A stretch of 17,995 nucleotides of DNA, taken from NCBI GenBank assembly GCA_964548365.1, contig CAZJRD010000068.1, positions 1 through 17,995 on the forward strand, in the 5' to 3' direction. Shown in pieces: positions 7,296-14,603 of the stretch (positions are counted from its first letter, which is position 1; each line of letters begins with the position of its first letter). The notes beneath the pieces are model-generated. The model was not told the origin of the DNA and did not search any database. It saw only the letters and a program-made list of their open reading frames with translations. The translations under genes were made by a program, and so were the position numbers. Origin of the DNA: B46-G9 sp964548365 (GTDB lineage: Bacteria; Desulfobacterota; DSM-4660; Desulfatiglandales; Desulfatiglandaceae).

Positions 7296-8501
7296 TTGCC
7301 AAAATCACCACCCCTTCATCCTCTCCCCAAGCGGGATGCTGGACTTCCACTCAAAGTCGCTGTTGCCATATTTTGTCGGATTGCTCTCAATACCGCCCGC
7401 AGGTTCGCCTACCCCTTCGCACCGGTGCTGAGCAGGGCACTGGAGGTCCCGATCACTGCCGTCACAAGGCTCATTGCAACAAACGAAGTCCCAAGCGTCT
7501 TCGGAGTCTTCTTCGGCCCCATCATTGATCGATTGGGCTACCGGAAAATAATGCTCACCGGACTGGTCTTGTTGTCCCTTGGGATGCTGAGTGCAGCATT
7601 CCTTCCTCTCTATTGGATAATTTGGGCCGCTTTTCTGCTGGCAGGATTCGGCAAGAGCCTTTTTGACCCGGCAGTGCAGGCCTATGCAAGCGAACAGGTC
7701 CCCTATCGCCGGAGAGGGCTGGTCATAGGCCTTCTTGAGTTCAGCTGGGCAGGAAGCACGTTGGTGGGAATTCCAATGATAGGAATCCTGATTGACCGAG
7801 TGAGTTGGCGTGCACCTTTTTTTGTGCTCGGATTTCTGGGGGCTGTCGGTTTCATAACGTTGATCCTGTTGATTCCTCCAGAACCAGCAAAGCCCAATGA
7901 AGTCCCACGAAAACATAACGGAATCCGTTTGAAAACAGTCTTCAGTGAACGAACCTCATTGGGAGCACTTGGTTTCGGTTTTTTCTTAAGCATCTCAAAT
8001 AACAATCTTTTTGTTGTGTATGGAGCATTGCTTGAACATACCTTTGGCCTCAGCATCACCGCCCTCGGGCTTGGCACGGCGGCCATCGGGATAGCCGAAC
8101 TTCTCGGTGAAAGCCTGACAGCATTATTCGCCGATCGTCTTGGTTTGAAACTCGCAGTGCTCACAGGCGTGCTTATTTCAACATGTTTTTACGCGATTTT
8201 TCCATCACTGGAAATAAACCTTACCCTAGCCCTCGCGGGCCTGTTTTTCATATTTCTTTCATTTGAATTCACCATTGTCAGCTCTTTTTCCCTGTGTACA
8301 GAATTGCTGCCTCAGTCGCGCGGGACCATGATGGCAGCATTTTTTGCTGCAGCCGGTGCAGGACGTGTGATAGGATCACTGTTAGGGGGTACGCTGTGGC
8401 TCGCGAGAGGCATATTGGCCACCATCACGGTCTCTGTTATCAGTAACGGGTTTGCCTTTGTTTCGTTATTCTGGGGATTGCGGCATTGGCATCATCGGTA
8501 A
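7296..8501 (+). CDS. Major facilitator superfamily transporter
   Basis: Inner-membrane permease of about 401 residues with a largely hydrophobic sequence consistent with 12 membrane helices. MFS motif A is visible as GPIIDRLGYRK (residues 74-84) between helices 2 and 3. The reading frame is open from TTG 7206, but that would overlap the sulfur-carrier gene by 14 nt and add a polar N-terminus. TTG 7296 has AAAGGGA about 9 nt upstream and begins just before the first helix, so it is preferred; no in-frame ATG exists before helix 3. It is 76 nt after the redox genes on the same strand, so it may be the last gene of that operon and carry its substrate or product. Substrate and direction are unknown. 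Confidence 0.82.
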   Translation: MPKSPPLHPLPKRDAGLPLKVAVAIFCRIALNTARRFAYPFAPVLSRALEVPITAVTRLIATNEVPSVFGVFFGPIIDRLGYRKIMLTGLVLLSLGMLSAAFLPLYWIIWAAFLLAGFGKSLFDPAVQAYASEQVPYRRRGLVIGLLEFSWAGSTLVGIPMIGILIDRVSWRAPFFVLGFLGAVGFITLILLIPPEPAKPNEVPRKHNGIRLKTVFSERTSLGALGFGFFLSISNNNLFVVYGALLEHTFGLSITALGLGTAAIGIAELLGESLTALFADRLGLKLAVLTGVLISTCFYAIFPSLEINLTLALAGLFFIFLSFEFTIVSSFSLCTELLPQSRGTMMAAFFAAAGAGRVIGSLLGGTLWLARGILATITVSVISNGFAFVSLFWGLRHWHHR

Positions 8502-8569
8502 TCCAAACAATGGCATACCCGCAAAAAGCTTGGTCAAGGAAGTGAACACATAAGGAGCGAAGCCCTTTG

Positions 8570-8585
8570 TTCCCTCCAGAGGGAA
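8570..8585. other. Small hairpin between convergent genes
   Basis: TTCCCT and AGGGAA form a perfect 6-bp stem with a CCAG loop in the 149-nt gap between the converging MFS and HNH genes. No U-rich tract follows on either strand, so it is not a clear intrinsic terminator, though its position would suit one. Nothing else is recognised from 8502 to 8650. Confidence 0.3.
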
Positions 8586-8650
8586 GTGGTTTATTGGAAT
8601 GCTTAGCAGGCCACCGAGAGAAAGAGTACGAAAATAAAATTTTGAGGCTG

Positions 8651-8962
8651 CTACAGTTTGTCGGAAGGGCGGTTCTTGAGTGCTTCCAGATAGGCATCCC
8701 ACTCAATGGGAAGCAGATACTTTTTCTTGCTGTTGCATTCCTTGCATGCGGGAACTATATTGCCTTTCCTGCTTTTTCCTCCGCGGCTCAAGGGAACCAT
8801 GTGGTCCATGGTCAGCTGCTCCCGGCCGACCTTCTTTTTGCAATAATAACAGATTCCCTGGTTTATTCTCCGGAGCCACCACTCGCTCCGTCTCAGCTTC
8901 CTGGCCTTTTCCTTCTCCCTCTTTATCTCCTCGACATTCACTTCAACTGCATCAAAAACCAT
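8651..8962 (-). CDS. Small HNH endonuclease
   Basis: A 103-residue protein with a basic helical N-terminus and a C-terminal HNH (beta-beta-alpha-metal) nuclease fold. Zinc-knuckle cysteines are C38-x2-C41 and C73-x2-C76. The catalytic metal-site motif is MDHMVPLSRGGK with D53 and H54, and the later N68 and N77 complete the HNH pattern. Start ATG 8962 has AAGG about 8 nt upstream. It begins 13 nt after the PilZ gene, so it is probably the last gene of the signalling operon, although its function need not be related. No recognition domain, restriction-modification partner, intron or phage gene is nearby. It could be a domesticated free-standing HNH gene; such small HNH proteins are common next to unrelated genes. 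Confidence 0.85.
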   Translation of the reverse strand: MVFDAVEVNVEEIKREKEKARKLRRSEWWLRRINQGICYYCKKKVGREQLTMDHMVPLSRGGKSRKGNIVPACKECNSKKKYLLPIEWDAYLEALKNRPSDKL

Positions 8963-8975
8963 TATTGAAAAACCT

Positions 8976-10007
8976 TTAGGAAGGCTGGGCGCTCATGATC
9001 AGTTCTCTTGCTTCCACCCCAATGACATACATCCCGCCGTAAGGGCCTTCTTCCACTTTCGTGAAGTGCCTGACGGTCGTATTCACCGTTATCAATGCCC
9101 AACTGGCATAAAATGTAATTTGTTTTATTATATCCCCTTTCTTCAGTGATTTCAAGATACCAAAATCCTTTTCAGAGACAAGAAGCCCGATCCCATGACT
9201 TGAATAATTCATCACATTCAGGCGATAGTGCTTCCCTTTTCCTTTTTGCGTCTCCAGAAAAAACTCAACATAGACAAAATCCGGGATCCTGGTTGCTACC
9301 CGTTGTTCACGTCGCTTTTCAGGGCCTTCCTTTGAACTTCCTCTCTCAGATTCCGTCAGTTCCGTGTCCGTATCCACCGGTGCCGAAACAGGTACCGAAG
9401 CGCTTTGGTCCAGTGTCTCCAGCCTTGCCTCTATTTCCTTATCATCAGGATCTATCTCTCTCGCGGATTGATAGAGGCTGCGCGCAAGGTCCCTGTCGCC
9501 CCTTTTCTCTATCTCAAATCCAATTCGAAACTGCACTCTCGCCTTTTCCTTTTTCCCAAATTTCGGGCCTTCCAGTAGTTTCTTCACTGAAGTCATGGCC
9601 TTGTCTCGAAACTCAAACCTGGCCAGGCAGCTCGCAATTTCGGGAACAATCTTGGCCGTGGGATAATCCAGTTGCAGCAGTCTTCCATACTCTGCAACCG
9701 CCTCTTCATAATGGCCCAGCTCTTTCAAGGCAAACGCCCCATCCAGGAGGGCCTGCACATTTCCTGAGCCGGAAAGGGTCTTCTGAATCCTCGATATCTC
9801 TTCGCCGGAAACGCCTTTCAGACTAGATTCCTTTTCCTTGACGATTTTTTCCTGCACTTCCGTTATTGCCCTCTCGATTTTCTCCTTTTCAGCCTCATCC
9901 AGCCCGGAAGGATTGTTCATGATCTTTTCGTAGACCCCCCAGGCTTCCGTAAACAGCCCCATGGAGCAATATACTTCAGCTTCTTTAATCTTCGATTGGA
10001 TATCCAT
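8976..10007 (-). CDS. TPR and PilZ domain protein, possible c-di-GMP effector
   Basis: A 343-residue soluble protein. The N-terminal two thirds are helical with TPR-like repeats, clearest at 87-114 (DGAFALKELGHYEEAVAEYG) and 158-190. A polar linker (about 200-230) leads to a PilZ domain at 231-340. The c-di-GMP binding motif is present as RREQR (R232 to R236, RxxxR) and NYSSHG (N267, S269, G272, N/DxSxxG), so binding is plausible. Start ATG 10007. It follows the roadblock-like gene by 25 nt and precedes the HNH gene by 13 nt. In this operon it could couple c-di-GMP to the GTPase/roadblock module, for instance in motility, pilus or polarity control. That coupling is inference; the domain calls rest on motifs. 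Confidence 0.85.
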   Translation of the reverse strand: MDIQSKIKEAEVYCSMGLFTEAWGVYEKIMNNPSGLDEAEKEKIERAITEVQEKIVKEKESSLKGVSGEEISRIQKTLSGSGNVQALLDGAFALKELGHYEEAVAEYGRLLQLDYPTAKIVPEIASCLARFEFRDKAMTSVKKLLEGPKFGKKEKARVQFRIGFEIEKRGDRDLARSLYQSAREIDPDDKEIEARLETLDQSASVPVSAPVDTDTELTESERGSSKEGPEKRREQRVATRIPDFVYVEFFLETQKGKGKHYRLNVMNYSSHGIGLLVSEKDFGILKSLKKGDIIKQITFYASWALITVNTTVRHFTKVEEGPYGGMYVIGVEARELIMSAQPS

Positions 10008-10032
10008 AGTAATCCCTGTCTTCTGTAATCAC

Positions 10033-10386
10033 CTAATTTCTTCTGAATAAACCTTTGAATTTATCCCGCTTGACCATCTTCTTCATGGCCGGTACAAGCA
10101 TGTCACAATTCAATCGGACCATAGCCATCGGAGCCGAAGCTCCCGTGATAACAAACAGATACCCGATTTCAGTTTTCCTGATATAGATTCTCCCGTTTTC
10201 GTAAAAAACTTCTATTTCCCGGGCGCCCCTCAACGAATGAATAAATAGGGCCCAGGAATCATCGCTCTTCGGTTCACTGCTAAATGACCCAACAAATTCC
10301 TTTAATATAAGCTGACCCTCGAACGAAACGAGCATCAACCCTTTCACATCACGCAAATTGAGAAGTTCATCAAAGTGATTGTTCAT
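10033..10386 (-). CDS. Divergent roadblock/LC7-like protein
   Basis: A 117-residue small protein whose pattern (FDELLNLRDVKGLMLVSFEG, then IYIRKTEIGYLFVIT, then a hydrophobic helix RLNCDMLVPAMKKM) matches the alpha-beta fold of roadblock/LC7 proteins such as MglB, though weakly. Start is taken as ATG 10386. An in-frame TTG at 10398 is possible, and neither has a strong ribosome site. It lies 21 nt after the response regulator stop. The C-terminus is very basic (KRDKFKGLFRRN). With the MglB-like protein at 14604 this gives two roadblock proteins in one operon. Roadblock proteins commonly dimerise and act as GTPase activators or scaffolds for Ras-like GTPases. The family call is moderate; that the ORF is a gene is strong from its operon position. 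Confidence 0.68.
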   Translation of the reverse strand: MNNHFDELLNLRDVKGLMLVSFEGQLILKEFVGSFSSEPKSDDSWALFIHSLRGAREIEVFYENGRIYIRKTEIGYLFVITGASAPMAMVRLNCDMLVPAMKKMVKRDKFKGLFRRN

Positions 10387-10407
10387 AGATATATTCAACC
10401 GGCAACA

Positions 10408-11460
10408 TCATCCGCTGTTGCCGTCCGTCTCTGCCAGGAGAGTGTGGATCATCCGGTCTCTCGGACATTTGCTGTCCACGGGAATCATGATGGTCTTGTC
10501 TCCGGGCAGGAGAATGACGTCCTTTGACGTTCCAATGTCCATGTAGGTAAGGCTTAACGAACCAAATGAAAAGAACTTCCCCATCCTTCCCATCTGTCCC
10601 AAAAGCCCGTCCCAGGCATTGTCATGATAGATTTTTCTGACTCCATAGCGCGTCCCGATCTTGCCCATGAGCCTTTTCTTCAACAGCTCCAGTGCAGTCT
10701 CTTTTTCCTCTCCCTTCCCTTCTCCCGACGAAACTGCCACCATCTTCTTCGGTTTTTTCCGGGGAACCACCGAGGCCTTTACCTGTTCGTCCTTCAGCCG
10801 CATTGCCTCAAGCAGTATCGCCTGCAATTCTCCTTCAATCTTTTTCTCACCGCATCGGCAGATATTTTCAATGGAGAGAGTAACCTCTTCCCAGCTAAAA
10901 ATATGGTGTGCGGCTTCCTCCCCTTTTACGCCATTTACCCGTGCATCCAGGAGTTCACCATCCCGAAAAAAAAGAACACCCCTTTTTCCGGACGTCCTGT
11001 CCGCCAGCCGGATCGTGCACGTCTTTTGCTCCATTTCAATAAGCTGCAGAAACATCCCGGAACTGACGTTGTGGAGGGTTCCCCCGTCGGCTTCGCGCCG
11101 TAACCAGGTAAGAATGAGCTCGGCCAGCATGCTGGTTTTAAAAGGCTTCGCAATATATCCTACAGCACCGCCCTCGTTTGCCAGCCTCTCCATCTCTGTG
11201 GTGCTGTACCCGGTCATGACGATAACCGGTATATCGGGGTAAACCTCCATGACATGCGCGAGGAGGCCAAATCCATCGGTGTTGGGCATCTTCAAATCTG
11301 TCACCACCAGGGAGATATCATCCCGAGCAAGTTTCTTGATCGCATCCTCTCCATTTCCGGCAGTCATAATTGCGAAGACTTCATTGTATCTGGTAAGTCC
11401 CTGTTGAAGAGAATAGAGCACCTCCTGCTCGTCATCTACAAGGAGGACATTTCTTCTCAT
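10408..11460 (-). CDS. Response regulator with receiver and PATAN (DUF4388) domains
   Basis: A 350-residue cytoplasmic protein. Residues 1-120 are a CheY-like receiver with acidic pair D9/D10, phosphoacceptor D55 in VVTDLKMPN, switch residue T83 and K105 in AKPF. Residues about 128-205 match the PATAN/DUF4388 pattern (TLHNVSSGMFLQLIEMEQK, then GVLFFRDGELLDARVNGVKG), known in cyanobacterial PatA and deltaproteobacterial regulators. A charged linker follows, with a C-terminal alpha-beta stretch (about 258-345, including LSLTYMDIGTSKDVILLPG) that resembles a roadblock-type fold, low confidence. Start ATG 11460 sits close behind GGGAGAGG. It has no DNA-binding domain, so output is probably by protein contact. 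No histidine kinase is encoded in this window. Confidence 0.88.
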   Translation of the reverse strand: MRRNVLLVDDEQEVLYSLQQGLTRYNEVFAIMTAGNGEDAIKKLARDDISLVVTDLKMPNTDGFGLLAHVMEVYPDIPVIVMTGYSTTEMERLANEGGAVGYIAKPFKTSMLAELILTWLRREADGGTLHNVSSGMFLQLIEMEQKTCTIRLADRTSGKRGVLFFRDGELLDARVNGVKGEEAAHHIFSWEEVTLSIENICRCGEKKIEGELQAILLEAMRLKDEQVKASVVPRKKPKKMVAVSSGEGKGEEKETALELLKKRLMGKIGTRYGVRKIYHDNAWDGLLGQMGRMGKFFSFGSLSLTYMDIGTSKDVILLPGDKTIMIPVDSKCPRDRMIHTLLAETDGNSG

Positions 11461-11523
11461 ATACCTCTCCCGATTCCTTCATCATTTCCTGCTCCTTGTC
11501 CTTGAATGGAACTCTTTCTGCCT

Positions 11524-12657
11524 TTATCTCCTTCGACGCAATCTTTCCATGGACAGCCGTATGCTCTCCTGCATACGCCCGATGGCTTCACCCAGGTCTC
11601 CGATTTCGTCCTTGGATCGGATCTCTAATTCTTCATCAAGGGCGCCGAGACTTATCTGTTCCGCCAAAAGGGTCAATGATTTGATTCTCTTCGTCAAGGC
11701 ATGACCGTACCACAGCACGATCAACGCAATGAGCACCAGAGTGCTCCCCAGTATCACAAACACTGCCTTCTTCGTATTGGCACTGATCACTCCTGCCTTT
11801 TTCTCCAGGCCCTTTACCTCTTTTGTGAATTCATCAAGATATGTTGTGGCGGCTATCACGAAAGAAGTGTTCCCGACAGGAGTGCAGACCATAAATTTGT
11901 CCCGTATTTTCCGGTCCTTGTCCTGCCACCGATAGTATCCTTGGGACTCCTTCCCCCCCTTGACCCCTGCAAATACCTTCCAAAAACCGGGAAACGCTTT
12001 CCCCAGGGGTTTTTTGAGCTTACTCATATCAATGCCGATTATTTTGGGATTCACATGGGCCCAGGTTCGCCATACTCCGCCGCTGTCCGGCAGCTGGTAA
12101 AGCGCAGTGTACCCGGTGACACCAACCTTTTGAACAGCAATTTTCCGAAACTCCTCATCCTGCAGGAAGTTCTCTTTCTTGAGCTTCCGGTGACTGTTTA
12201 AATAGAGGAGCACTTGAGACGCAACCGACTTCGCTTTTTCCTTGATAATGTCTTCCGCGAGATGGGTTACCACCTGGCTGCTTTCGCTGGTAATAAGTGC
12301 CGTCAGTTGATCCAGCTGTCTGATGTAAAGCAATCCAGCAGCGACCACGAGGATGACCGGTACGAGAAAAAAGAGGATGATCATTTTTGCCCTTAAGCCG
12401 AAGCGACGTGACCGCTGCGCATTGAGGCTCGCGAGTTCGGCCTTAACGGTCTCCGTCCCGATCGATTCTGCAGCCGGTGTTTCATCGTTCCCGGACCCGG
12501 GCCATTCCGAGTCAGCTCCTGTCCCATCCATACGATCCGATTTCGAGATATCAAAAACGTGTCCGCACGCCTTACAACGGACCTTGGCGTGGGGACTCTT
12601 GATTTTCGTCGGATCTATCCGATACCTTCTCCCACATTCCTCACAAAAGATGATCAT
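11524..12657 (-). CDS. Membrane HAMP-domain protein with N-terminal zinc ribbon and no output domain
   Basis: A 377-residue predicted inner-membrane protein. It starts with an MJ0042-type zinc ribbon (C5-x2-C8 and C28-x2-C31, with KVRCKACGHVF), then a polar linker, a first membrane helix (about 90-112), an extracytoplasmic domain of about 185 residues that looks Cache-like (TGYTALYQLPDSG, WAHVNPKIIGID), a second helix (about 298-317) and a HAMP domain (about 318-371, with KDEIGDLGEAIGRM). It ends at once after HAMP (RLRRRR), with no methyl-accepting, kinase or GGDEF output. Start ATG 12657 follows AAGGGGA. The gap to the response regulator is 63 nt. It may signal by contact with the neighbouring cytosolic proteins. 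The zinc ribbon on the cytoplasmic side could be the contact surface. The domain calls are good; the role is inference. Confidence 0.85.
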   Translation of the reverse strand: MIIFCEECGRRYRIDPTKIKSPHAKVRCKACGHVFDISKSDRMDGTGADSEWPGSGNDETPAAESIGTETVKAELASLNAQRSRRFGLRAKMIILFFLVPVILVVAAGLLYIRQLDQLTALITSESSQVVTHLAEDIIKEKAKSVASQVLLYLNSHRKLKKENFLQDEEFRKIAVQKVGVTGYTALYQLPDSGGVWRTWAHVNPKIIGIDMSKLKKPLGKAFPGFWKVFAGVKGGKESQGYYRWQDKDRKIRDKFMVCTPVGNTSFVIAATTYLDEFTKEVKGLEKKAGVISANTKKAVFVILGSTLVLIALIVLWYGHALTKRIKSLTLLAEQISLGALDEELEIRSKDEIGDLGEAIGRMQESIRLSMERLRRRR

Positions 12658-12735
12658 TGCTATTCCCCTTTTTTTCCTTCAAGTTCACCTATCACGAGAG
12701 AATCCAACAATTGCTCTCTTGCCCTCTCTCCCGAA

Positions 12736-13212
12736 TCAAATACCCATCTCCTTCATTTTCTTGACCATGATCTGCCTGAAAGTGATTCCCTTTTCTTTTC
12801 GCCGAATCTGCCTTGCAAGCAGGTCTACCAACTCTGCCACCAGCGGCACGGGAAAACTTGATATCCGTTTCCCAAGATCAGCTGCCGTGTCCTCGATCAG
12901 GATTCCGGAGATGGGGCCCACCGCAAGGGAAAGCTGTGCGTTCAGATAATCAAAGAATTCTGGGGGCAAGACGGAAACCTGCTCCCTGACCCGCTCGACG
13001 AGCTGAAGGTGCAGGAGCTTTTCGAGAGCCCCTTTGATCTCGGCCATATCTATTCCGAGTGACTGGGCAATAGCTCCCACATTCCTTTTCCCGTCCAGTT
13101 CCATCAGGATGCTGAGCATCTTGCTGTCGAGGGAAAACTCTCCCAGCTCCTTCCGCACGATGCGTCTGAAAATCATCCCACCAATATTGTTTGCATCTAT
13201 CCCTTGCACCAT
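12736..13212 (-). CDS. Winged-helix-like small signalling protein of unknown function
   Basis: A 158-residue soluble protein, not firmly recognised. Residues 25-78 have the hydrophobic spacing of a winged helix-turn-helix (LDSKMLSILMELDGKRNVGA, then SLGIDMAEIKGALEKLLHLQ). Residues 92-138 (LAVGPISGILIEDTAADLGK, then VAELVDLLARQI) resemble the small helical domain I remember as DUF8082, found at the ends of bacterial Ser/Thr kinases and cyclases. Start ATG 13212; the previous stop is 12 nt upstream, and the next gene starts 78 nt downstream. Its fixed place between the GTPase genes and the HAMP protein suggests an adaptor in the same pathway. DNA binding is possible but the winged-helix part could equally mediate protein contacts. 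Confidence 0.75.
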   Translation of the reverse strand: MVQGIDANNIGGMIFRRIVRKELGEFSLDSKMLSILMELDGKRNVGAIAQSLGIDMAEIKGALEKLLHLQLVERVREQVSVLPPEFFDYLNAQLSLAVGPISGILIEDTAADLGKRISSFPVPLVAELVDLLARQIRRKEKGITFRQIMVKKMKEMGI

Positions 13213-13224
13213 GTTCCCAACGGA

Positions 13225-13917
13225 TTATTTCTTGCCTTTCCGCCCTAATTTGTGTTTAGGCGCGTTCTTGTCATCACGCAATCCCTGGATTTCTTCCCTC
13301 AGGGCTTTGAATTCTGATTGGATAAGCGCCTTTATTTCATTCAGCGCCGCCACGACGGTCTCGGGAATTTGCTGCCCATCTTCCATATCGATGGAAACAT
13401 CCTTCCCTTCCACCAGTTCAGGGACTCCTTTGCGGGCCTTGCCCTTTACTTCAATAACACCCTTCTGCCCCTGGATCTCTCTTTTCAGGTCCTTGAATCG
13501 CTGTACTTCTTCCAGAAGAATGGTCTCTTTTTCAATCTCCTTCACCCCATCAGACGAGAGGACTTCTTCCAATGCAGCGTAAACTGAATTCAGCACGTTA
13601 ACGGCTTCGGGATTGGCCTTTGCCTTGTATTTCTGGATGTACCTCCCCAGTGAATCGAGCATCTTGAAAAAGGGAGTCAAAATACGGTCACCGTTATAGC
13701 TGTTTTTCAACCTGGTGACTTCATCAAGGAAACGGCGCATGACGTCATCAGAAATTTCCCACTCGATGGACAGAATAACGCTTTGCAGTTCTCTTAAAGG
13801 AGATGCCTGGGCATCAACATGCTCCTTTTCTGCGTCCGGTGTGCTTTCCCCTTCGATGAAAATCTCATCAAGGCGTTTTTCCACTTCGTCCGTGAGCTTT
13901 GCTTTATTCTTTGCCAA
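13225..13917 (-). CDS. Uncharacterised helical protein encoded next to the MglA-like GTPase
   Basis: A 230-residue, mostly helical, highly charged protein with no family I can name. Residues 40-122 form a predicted helical bundle (LSIEWEISDDVMRRFLDEV, LGRYIQKYKAKANPEAVNVL). Residues 125-155 and 185-215 look coiled-coil-like, and the end is strongly basic (KHKLGRKGKK). The frame is open from an ATG at 14001, but that would overlap the GTPase gene by 74 nt and give a tryptophan-rich nonsense N-terminus. TTG 13917 has a perfect AGGAG 7 nt upstream and is chosen. The gap to the GTPase stop is 10 nt, so the products are likely co-translated and may bind each other as effector or adaptor. That partnership is inference. 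Confidence 0.78.
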   Translation of the reverse strand: MAKNKAKLTDEVEKRLDEIFIEGESTPDAEKEHVDAQASPLRELQSVILSIEWEISDDVMRRFLDEVTRLKNSYNGDRILTPFFKMLDSLGRYIQKYKAKANPEAVNVLNSVYAALEEVLSSDGVKEIEKETILLEEVQRFKDLKREIQGQKGVIEVKGKARKGVPELVEGKDVSIDMEDGQQIPETVVAALNEIKALIQSEFKALREEIQGLRDDKNAPKHKLGRKGKK

Positions 13918-13924
13918 GAGTTTT

Positions 13925-13929
13925 CTCCT
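13925..13929 (-). promoter_or_regulatory. Ribosome binding site AGGAG that decides a TTG start
   Basis: AGGAG overlaps the TAG stop of the MglA-like gene and stands 7 nt before TTG 13917. It is the reason for preferring this TTG over the ATG at 14001. Confidence 0.65.
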
Positions 13930-14533
13930 ATTTGAATTCTTTTTCCAGAGCAGCCATGGTAAGGGTAATAATCTTCTTGAGGGTCTTGACCACACTATCA
14001 CCCTGCAAGGCGCTCGCCTCGAATGAAGGGACCTTCAGCCTGCTGTTGAGATCCTTTTCCATTGTCTCGTAAGAAAGGAGAGGAATCCCGTCTCCTGCCA
14101 GGTCCCGTTTGTTGTATTGGAAAACCAGGGGAATCTTGAAAATACTCTTCTTGTAAGTCGAAAGATTCTCCTGAAGGTTCTTTACAGAAAGCATGTTGCT
14201 CTTCTTCCTCACCTTCATGGAATCTGCGACAAAAACCACGCCATCCACCCCCCTCAGAACCAGCCTCCTCGTCGCGTTGTATTTCACCTGTCCGGGAACC
14301 GTATAAAGCTGTATCTTGACGTCATACCCCTTGATTTTGCCCATTTCGAACGGGAGGAAATCAAAAAAGAGGGTCCTGTCGCCTTGGGTCTTGATCGCAA
14401 TCATCTCGGTCTTGATGCGGTCATTGAATTTATTGTAGATGTATTCCAGGTTGGTGGTCTTGCCGCCTCTTCCAGGACCGTAGTAGACGATCTTGACCTG
14501 GACTTCTTTTTTCTTCAGGTTGACAAATGCCAT
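13928..14533 (-). CDS. MglA-like Ras-family small GTPase
   Basis: A 201-residue cytoplasmic small GTPase. The P-loop is G19-PGRG-G24-K25-T26, switch I contains T53 in GDRTLFFDFLP, the G3 element is TVPGQ (78-82) in place of the Ras DxxGQ, and G4 is N141-KRD144. The TVPGQ form and YNATRRLVLRGVDGVVFVAD identify the MglA group that sets cell polarity and switches motility in Myxococcus. ATG 14533 follows a GAGGGGG stretch about 12 nt upstream. Length matches MglA (about 195 residues). An MglB-like gene lies 70 nt upstream and an uncharacterised gene 10 nt downstream. MglB is the activating protein of MglA in known systems; by analogy the 14604 gene product should regulate this GTPase. Whether the host has gliding or pilus motility cannot be seen here. 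Confidence 0.94.
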   Translation of the reverse strand: MAFVNLKKKEVQVKIVYYGPGRGGKTTNLEYIYNKFNDRIKTEMIAIKTQGDRTLFFDFLPFEMGKIKGYDVKIQLYTVPGQVKYNATRRLVLRGVDGVVFVADSMKVRKKSNMLSVKNLQENLSTYKKSIFKIPLVFQYNKRDLAGDGIPLLSYETMEKDLNSRLKVPSFEASALQGDSVVKTLKKIITLTMAALEKEFK

Positions 14534-14603
14534 GAAAGAATATCCCCCTCAAATATCTCTTTTTCAAGCAATGAAAAGTCCATTGTTATCCCAAGAGGCC
14601 CCT

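Noticed and set aside
8570..8585. Intrinsic terminator between convergent genes
   Set aside because: The stem is real but no U-rich tract follows on either strand, so it was listed only as a hairpin.
8567..8968. Plus-strand open frame opposite the HNH gene
   Set aside because: The minus strand encodes intact HNH zinc and catalytic residues with a proper start; the plus-strand frame is a shadow.
13918..14001. Upstream ATG extension of the 230-residue helical protein
   Set aside because: It would overlap the GTPase gene by 74 nt, has no fitting composition, and TTG 13917 has an AGGAG at ideal spacing.
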